A stretch of DNA of 10,612 nt from an uncultured Romboutsia sp. (GTDB lineage Bacteria > Bacillota > Clostridia > Peptostreptococcales > Peptostreptococcaceae): assembly GCA_937880075.1 (NCBI GenBank), contig CALFLM010000049.1:1-10612 (forward strand). The letters run 5' to 3'. Both the position numbers and the translations under genes were made by a program. Of this stretch, positions 7,139 to 10,612 are shown one piece after another; within the stretch, counting starts at the first letter, position 1, and the number at the start of each line of letters is the position of its first letter. The notes beneath the pieces are model-generated. The model was not told where the DNA came from. It did not search any database and was given only the letters and a program-made list of their open reading frames with translations.

Positions 7139-8199
7139 AGTCCTAATTCTTTAAAATTTTCATTAATTAATTTAGATAAACTAATAAATATTCTATTTTT
7201 ATTTTTTGTCATTAAAAAATCTTCATCTATAGTATTATAGTTTTCTTTTATAAAAGTTTCATAATAATCAAAATATACTTTAGGTGCCAATTCTTCAAAC
7301 TTATCTTTACATTTGAAAACAATATTAGTAATCTTCTTGATAGCTTTTGAATATGATAAATTTTGATTAGTTATCTGTAAATACTTAGAAATAAATATAT
7401 CTTTTATTTCTTTATCATCGGTATTTATGAATTCTATTCCTTTTTCTATAGCTACCCATTCTTGTGAAGTTTTAAATTCTTTTATGGCATCTTTATATTC
7501 AATGGGTTTAGATAAGCCTTTATGCTTATAAGAAAGCAATATTGCATGTATTTCTGTCATGAATGCATTCTTTTCTATAGAAGAATACATGTACAACAAA
7601 TATTTTACAACATTCTCTATAATGTCTTCTATTGTATCAGTATTTGACTTTTTGAATATTAAAATCAATTTGTCATAATTAATTCTATCCCTAACATCAT
7701 TCATACTTTCTAAGTTTGAAATGAATCTTTTCCAAGATTCATAAGCATGCAATAATTCATGATAGAATATTATACAAAGATCTTTAAAAGACATTTTCTC
7801 ATCTTTATTTATATTTATAATTACTTCTTTAATATGTCCATCATCAAAATTATCTTTACTTACATAACCAGTAGAATTATGTGATATAGTTATAATAATT
7901 TTCTTAAAGAAAATGTTCTTAAATTCAATATCATGGTTTTTTGCATATTTTAAAATATCTTCCTTAGAAAATTCATACCTTTCTTTCAGCCGTTTCTTAA
8001 ATATCTCAGAAGTCACAATTTTAGATAATAAGTACACTAAATTCACTTGTCCATCATAAGCACCATGTGACTCTAACAATTCATCCACATTATCAAGATT
8101 ATCTAAATCATTTAGAAACTTATAATTGTCAATAAATTTTTTTGAAAACTTATTTTCTAAAAATTCAACATATTCTCTTAAAGATATATTCATATTCAT
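7129..8199 (-). CDS. Putative HExxH zinc metallopeptidase (phage, gluzincin-like)
   Basis: This 356-residue protein contains IIFYHELLHAYESWKR with HELLH at residues 147-151, the HExxH zinc and catalytic motif. A possible third ligand is a Glu in SIEKNAFMTEIHA at about 209-216. Strands before the motif (KKIIITISHNSTGY, KEVIININKDE) fit an edge-strand arrangement of a minimal metallopeptidase. The remainder is Lys/Ile/Asn-rich and helical, with no signal peptide. I chose the ATG at 8199 (MNMNISLREY); an in-frame ATG at 8244 would overlap the upstream gene and begins with an atypical extension. An ATG at 8193 is also possible. It lies 19 bases after the upstream gene. Substrate is unknown; capsid maturation, host protein cleavage and defence evasion are all possible. 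The motif is seen; activity is inferred. Confidence 0.75.
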   Translation of the reverse strand: MNMNISLREYVEFLENKFSKKFIDNYKFLNDLDNLDNVDELLESHGAYDGQVNLVYLLSKIVTSEIFKKRLKERYEFSKEDILKYAKNHDIEFKNIFFKKIIITISHNSTGYVSKDNFDDGHIKEVIININKDEKMSFKDLCIIFYHELLHAYESWKRFISNLESMNDVRDRINYDKLILIFKKSNTDTIEDIIENVVKYLLYMYSSIEKNAFMTEIHAILLSYKHKGLSKPIEYKDAIKEFKTSQEWVAIEKGIEFINTDDKEIKDIFISKYLQITNQNLSYSKAIKKITNIVFKCKDKFEELAPKVYFDYYETFIKENYNTIDEDFLMTKNKNRIFISLSKLINENFKELGLCQ

Positions 8200-8218
8200 T
8201 AATTGTATAATTGTAAAT

Positions 8219-8752
8219 TTAGCTGAAATCTGTATACAATGCAAATCTCAATCCTTCCTTAGTAATGAAATCATGATACTTAGGTTCAATAGTATTGTTC
8301 ATGGCATACTTCTTGAACATATTTATTTCTCGCTGATACTCTCTAGTAAAAGGTGTACGATGTTCTGGGTACTGTTCATAATACTCTTTACCAGTGAAAG
8401 CACCGCAATCATATTTCAGAATATCACCAATCTCATCCATGAACTCATCCCATGTATATGTGATTCCATTTTCACTAACAATATGTGCATTATTGGATTC
8501 AACAAAATTCTTAATGGACTCTAATACAGGTTCATAATACTTCAAGTTATTGGCATCCCAATCAAAGACCCATCCACCAGATCTCTTACCAAGATGGATA
8601 CGGTTTTTATTGATTTCTTCTTTTACATCAAAAATCTCTGCTTCAATACCATCAATATCGTAAGGTGTATTATTAATGAGCTCAATAGCCTTCTCAAGAT
8701 TCTTTGTTACCTTCTTCTTTACCGGAAGTACTGCATAAAAATTTGTTCCCAT
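8219..8752 (-). CDS. MGTNYY/IHIGKSSGGW-type conserved phage protein
   Basis: This protein of 177 residues begins MGTNFYAVLP and contains IHLGKRSGGWVF at about residues 52-63. It then has W-, D- and E-rich segments (YTWDEFMDEIGD) and a C-terminal FITKEGLRFALYTDFS. The MGTNYY start plus an I-H-(I/L)-G-K-(S/R)-S-(G/A)-G-W-x-F motif marks a family I recall as widespread in phages of many hosts, with no known function. Many members carry a CxxC zinc ribbon between the two motifs; this one has a Lys-rich helical stretch there instead and no such cysteines. The ATG at 8752 is preferred because it places MGTN at the N-terminus; the ATG at 8761 would add three residues. It is the second gene of the leftward operon, 22 bases after the first. 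Confidence 0.8.
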   Translation of the reverse strand: MGTNFYAVLPVKKKVTKNLEKAIELINNTPYDIDGIEAEIFDVKEEINKNRIHLGKRSGGWVFDWDANNLKYYEPVLESIKNFVESNNAHIVSENGITYTWDEFMDEIGDILKYDCGAFTGKEYYEQYPEHRTPFTREYQREINMFKKYAMNNTIEPKYHDFITKEGLRFALYTDFS

Positions 8753-8774
8753 TTTATTCAAATTATTAAATTCA

Positions 8775-9269
8775 TTATCCTAAATTAACTCGATTTGATG
8801 TACCAATCTTGCTTACATAAATTTCAATGTAAGTCATTCTACGGTTAGTACCAAAATCACCACCTTCATCCATGTTGTTGATGTAGACTAATTCATCTTT
8901 CATACCATTGATTAAGAACATTTCTCTCAAACTTGAACCAGTCATTACATTGTCATCATATTCTTCTGAATCACCATCCAAAATCATATAACCATTCTTT
9001 CTTGTGATATTATCCAAGTAAGTGAAACCTACATAGTCACCACCTTCATCTCCATAGTTTAATGAAATCTTCCATTCATTCAAATTAGAGTTATGTAATA
9101 TTGAAATGATATCTTTGATTGTGAAACAAGAATCATCTTCTTTAATTACAAAAACCTTATCATAATTCTTGTGATTTACAATCTTAACTTCAAATGAAGT
9201 ATTATACTTCTCATTAACATTCTCGATATTGCTCTTGATAATTTCAGCTTTTGTCATTGTCATAATCAT
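8775..9269 (-). CDS. Hypothetical phage protein with two DEGGD motifs
   Basis: This 164-residue acidic protein is not recognised. Residues 1-60 look alpha/beta (TKAEIIKSNIENVNEKY, FEVKIVNHKNYDKVFVI). Two similar acidic turns, GDEGGDYVGFTYLDN at 73-87 and MDEGGDFGTNRRM at 133-145, each follow a beta strand and could mark an internal duplication or a metal-binding pair; this is inference. There are no membrane segments. Three closely spaced ATGs (9269, 9263, 9257) are possible starts. The first lies 11 bases from the promoter block at 9281-9320, and the same ATG-ATT-ATG pattern recurs at the gene starting at 10196. It is the first gene of the four-gene leftward operon. Confidence 0.75.
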   Translation of the reverse strand: MIMTMTKAEIIKSNIENVNEKYNTSFEVKIVNHKNYDKVFVIKEDDSCFTIKDIISILHNSNLNEWKISLNYGDEGGDYVGFTYLDNITRKNGYMILDGDSEEYDDNVMTGSSLREMFLINGMKDELVYINNMDEGGDFGTNRRMTYIEIYVSKIGTSNRVNLG

Positions 9270-9280
9270 TATATTTTAAC

Positions 9281-9320
9281 TTACGTAATAAATATAGAAC
9301 AAAACCTAGAAATTTCAAAA
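9281..9320 (-). promoter_or_regulatory. Bacteroidota-type promoter, copy 1
   Basis: Read on the minus strand: TTTTG (-33 box at 9320-9316), 19 bases, TATATT (-7 box, 9296-9291), then the palindrome TTACGTAA (9288-9281) and an ATG 11 bases on. It matches 10207-10246 at 34 of 40 positions by my alignment, with box spacing identical, and fits the known Bacteroidota pattern TTTG / TAnnTTTG. It drives the leftward four-gene operon. Its -33 box falls just past the stop of the upstream membrane-protein gene. Confidence 0.75.
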
Positions 9321-9322
9321 TA

Positions 9323-9580
9323 TTATTTTGCATCTAAATATTTTCTTATTTTAGATCCAAAAATTTCCATCTTATTTTTGCTGTAATATCCTAATATTTT
9401 ATAAAAGGAATACAATCCACTTACAAAAACAAAGAAGATAATGATAGGGATCCATAGTGGAGCAGTTACCCACCACCAAGACCAATCAATAACATTAGTC
9501 AACTTAAGTACAAGAAATACTAAAAACAAAACACTTGAAAATGACAATCCACGATTTGATACATTACTATTATTTTCCAT
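9323..9580 (-). CDS. Small two-helix membrane protein, transmembrane Fragile-X-F type
   Basis: This 85-residue protein has two hydrophobic helices at about residues 12-31 (FSSVLFLVFLVLKLTNVI) and 36-60 (WVTAPLWIPIIIFFVFV). They are joined by the short turn DWSWWW at 32-37, and a basic tail follows (KNKMEIFGSKIRKYLDAK). The pattern LKLTxVIxWSWWWVxxPLWIP is characteristic of small phage proteins annotated as transmembrane Fragile-X-F; I recognise it from memory. It should sit in the host inner membrane with the basic tail probably cytoplasmic. No function is established; superinfection exclusion or a membrane effect on the host is possible but unproven. It follows the metallopeptidase-like gene after a 127-base gap holding a folded RNA candidate. 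Confidence 0.8.
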   Translation of the reverse strand: MENNSNVSNRGLSFSSVLFLVFLVLKLTNVIDWSWWWVTAPLWIPIIIFFVFVSGLYSFYKILGYYSKNKMEIFGSKIRKYLDAK

Positions 9581-9610
9581 TTATTTTATATTTAAATTTA
9601 TATTAAATGT

Positions 9611-9700
9611 TCACACAGGGACGTTAAAATTGTTCCAACTGATAGAATATACTTCTAAGTAATATTCCGCTCCCTGTGTGACCCAGGCGCCATCCTAGGG
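9611..9700. ncRNA. Candidate structured RNA of unknown class
   Basis: The 127-base gap between two minus-strand genes holds a GC-rich (about 47%, reaching about 67% at 9671-9700) foldable block. TCACACAGGGA (9611-9621) pairs perfectly with TCCCTGTGTGA (9671-9681). Inside it, GAATATAC-type bases at 9645-9667 form a bulged hairpin, and a weak GTT/AAC pairing at 9623-9639 would make a three-way junction. Immediately beyond, CCCAGG pairs with CCTAGGG across 9682-9700 with one bulged A. No U-run follows on either strand, so a terminator is unlikely. No tRNA T-loop and no hammerhead core are present. It may be a regulatory or small phage RNA, or a processing site; strand is undecided, minus being more likely from its neighbours. 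Confidence 0.4.
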
Positions 9701-9707
9701 AATTCTG

Positions 9708-10196
9708 TTAGAAGTGCTTAGCAAGTTCTGTATTTGAAAAAAACATCATATTAATGCATTTAGCCATCCATTCAACTAAACCTTCATTTGATGACTCTTC
9801 AAAATACTGACCAGATTCAAGCATAATGTGTACACATTCATGTACAAATGTCTGCTTTATCTGTTCTGGTTTCAATGGCTTATCAGATGGAGTAGTCAAT
9901 GACAAGTTGATTACTTGTTCTGATAAGTTACTGTTACCAAATATCCAATAAGAATTATCGTAATCAGAATATACTTTATCATGGAAGCAAACATCGATTG
10001 TTTCACCAAATAAGTTGAATTGGAAATCTTCGTACTTCTTTTGCTTCTTCATATTTTTCTTTGTACTGGTATTCTTTACATTATTGTTCTTTGAAGCTCT
10101 GCAAACTTTTTTAAAGATGATTTTTTCATCATCATTAATTACGTCTTTTGCAAACTCAGTATCCATAAAATCTACTACTTTTTTCATAATCATCAT
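9708..10196 (-). CDS. HExxH metallopeptidase-like phage protein
   Basis: This 162-residue protein has TFVHECVHIMLESG with HECVH at residues 119-123, followed by SSNEGLVEWMAKCIN with E138 placed as the likely third zinc ligand. HExxH plus a downstream NEGLVEW is typical of minimal zinc peptidases seen in phages. The fold elements before it (FQFNLFGETIDVCF, EQVINLSLTT) fit a small alpha/beta metallopeptidase. Residues about 37-54 are a strongly basic, low-complexity linker (Lys/Asn/Thr). No signal peptide, so it probably acts in the host cytoplasm; substrate unknown. Start candidates are ATGs at 10196, 10193 and 10187. The first lies 10 bases from the promoter block at 10207-10246. It is the second HExxH gene in the window; the sequences around the two motifs are different. 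Confidence 0.75.
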   Translation of the reverse strand: MMIMKKVVDFMDTEFAKDVINDDEKIIFKKVCRASKNNNVKNTSTKKNMKKQKKYEDFQFNLFGETIDVCFHDKVYSDYDNSYWIFGNSNLSEQVINLSLTTPSDKPLKPEQIKQTFVHECVHIMLESGQYFEESSNEGLVEWMAKCINMMFFSNTELAKHF

Positions 10197-10206
10197 TATT
10201 AATTAT

Positions 10207-10246
10207 TTACGTAATGAATATAGAAAAAATGCAGGAAATTTCAAAA
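10207..10246 (-). promoter_or_regulatory. Bacteroidota-type promoter, copy 2
   Basis: On the minus strand: TTTTG (10246-10242), 19 bases, TATATT (10222-10217), TTACGTAA (10214-10207), then the ATG 10 bases on. It is the near-identical partner of 9281-9320. Here the -33 to -7 spacer carries one arm of the terminator hairpin of the upstream gene, so the two signals overlap. Confidence 0.75.
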
Positions 10247-10262
10247 GAAAAATCCTGCATTT
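10224..10262 (-). terminator. Terminator of the Pro-Glu repeat gene, overlapping a promoter
   Basis: On the minus strand AAATGCAGGA (10262-10253) pairs with TCCTGCATTT (10236-10227), with an inner TTTC/GAAA pairing across a TTTT loop, followed by a six-T run (complement of 10224-10229). It lies about 20 bases after the stop of the right-edge gene. Its arms and loop include the -33 box and spacer of the downstream promoter. Confidence 0.8.
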
Positions 10263-10282
10263 ACATTTTATTTTATGATTTA

Positions 10283-10612
<330 letters not shown>

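Noticed and set aside
8126..8524. Plus-strand frame of 132 codons opposite the metallopeptidase-like and MGTNYY genes
   Set aside because: It overlaps two supported minus-strand genes; its hydrophobic Ile/Phe/Ser composition is typical of antisense reading.
9636..9668. Hammerhead ribozyme (CTGATAG resembles the CUGANGA core)
   Set aside because: The core is wrong (CTGATAG, not CTGANGA) and no GAAA partner lies after the adjacent hairpin.
9611..9681. tRNA or tRNA-like gene
   Set aside because: The long terminal stem suggested it, but there is no T-loop GTTC, no D-arm and no anticodon arm of the right size on either strand.

Overview
The window looks like part of a large tailed-phage genome (free phage or prophage) infecting a gut Bacteroidota host such as Bacteroides or Prevotella. 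This rests on low GC, dense short-spaced genes, modular tail-appendage proteins with N-terminal motifs common in Bacteroidota phages, a lack of Shine-Dalgarno sites, and two promoter copies matching the Bacteroidota TTTG / TAnnTTTG pattern. The host assignment is inferred. All complete genes fit the standard code: stops are mostly TAA, with two TAG. I see no tRNA, rRNA, CRISPR array, integrase, transposase or reverse transcriptase.

Left block, 60-6539, plus strand: five structural genes. Two large colinear paralogues (60-1148 and 2057-3889) share an N-terminal motif, a beta module and a coiled-coil module. Between them lies a coiled-coil protein with a KISELP-type N-terminus (1232-2029). A small protein carrying the same N-terminal motif (4057-4752) and a leucine-rich-repeat protein (4776-6539) follow. 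They probably build fibres or baseplate appendages. Strong intrinsic terminators follow the first and third genes, so the block is several transcription units. Codon use shifts from highly biased in the first gene to A/T-rich in the last.

Junction, about 6500-6720: two 26-bp perfect palindromes with nearly the same outer arms flank the start of a 53-codon open frame that looks like a truncated gene start. The second palindrome is the terminator of the opposing operon.

Right block, 6647-10612, minus strand: accessory genes. A promoter at 9281-9320 drives four genes read leftwards: an unknown protein with two DEGGD motifs, a MGTNYY-type phage protein, a putative HExxH metallopeptidase and a charged unknown protein. 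An almost identical promoter at 10207-10246 drives a second HExxH protein, then a GC-rich region that can fold strongly (candidate RNA, 9611-9700), then a small two-helix membrane protein. At the right edge is the C-terminal part of an acidic protein with a Pro-Glu repeat; its terminator overlaps the second promoter. The main unexplained items are the foldable region at 9611-9700, the repeated promoter block and the paired palindromes.
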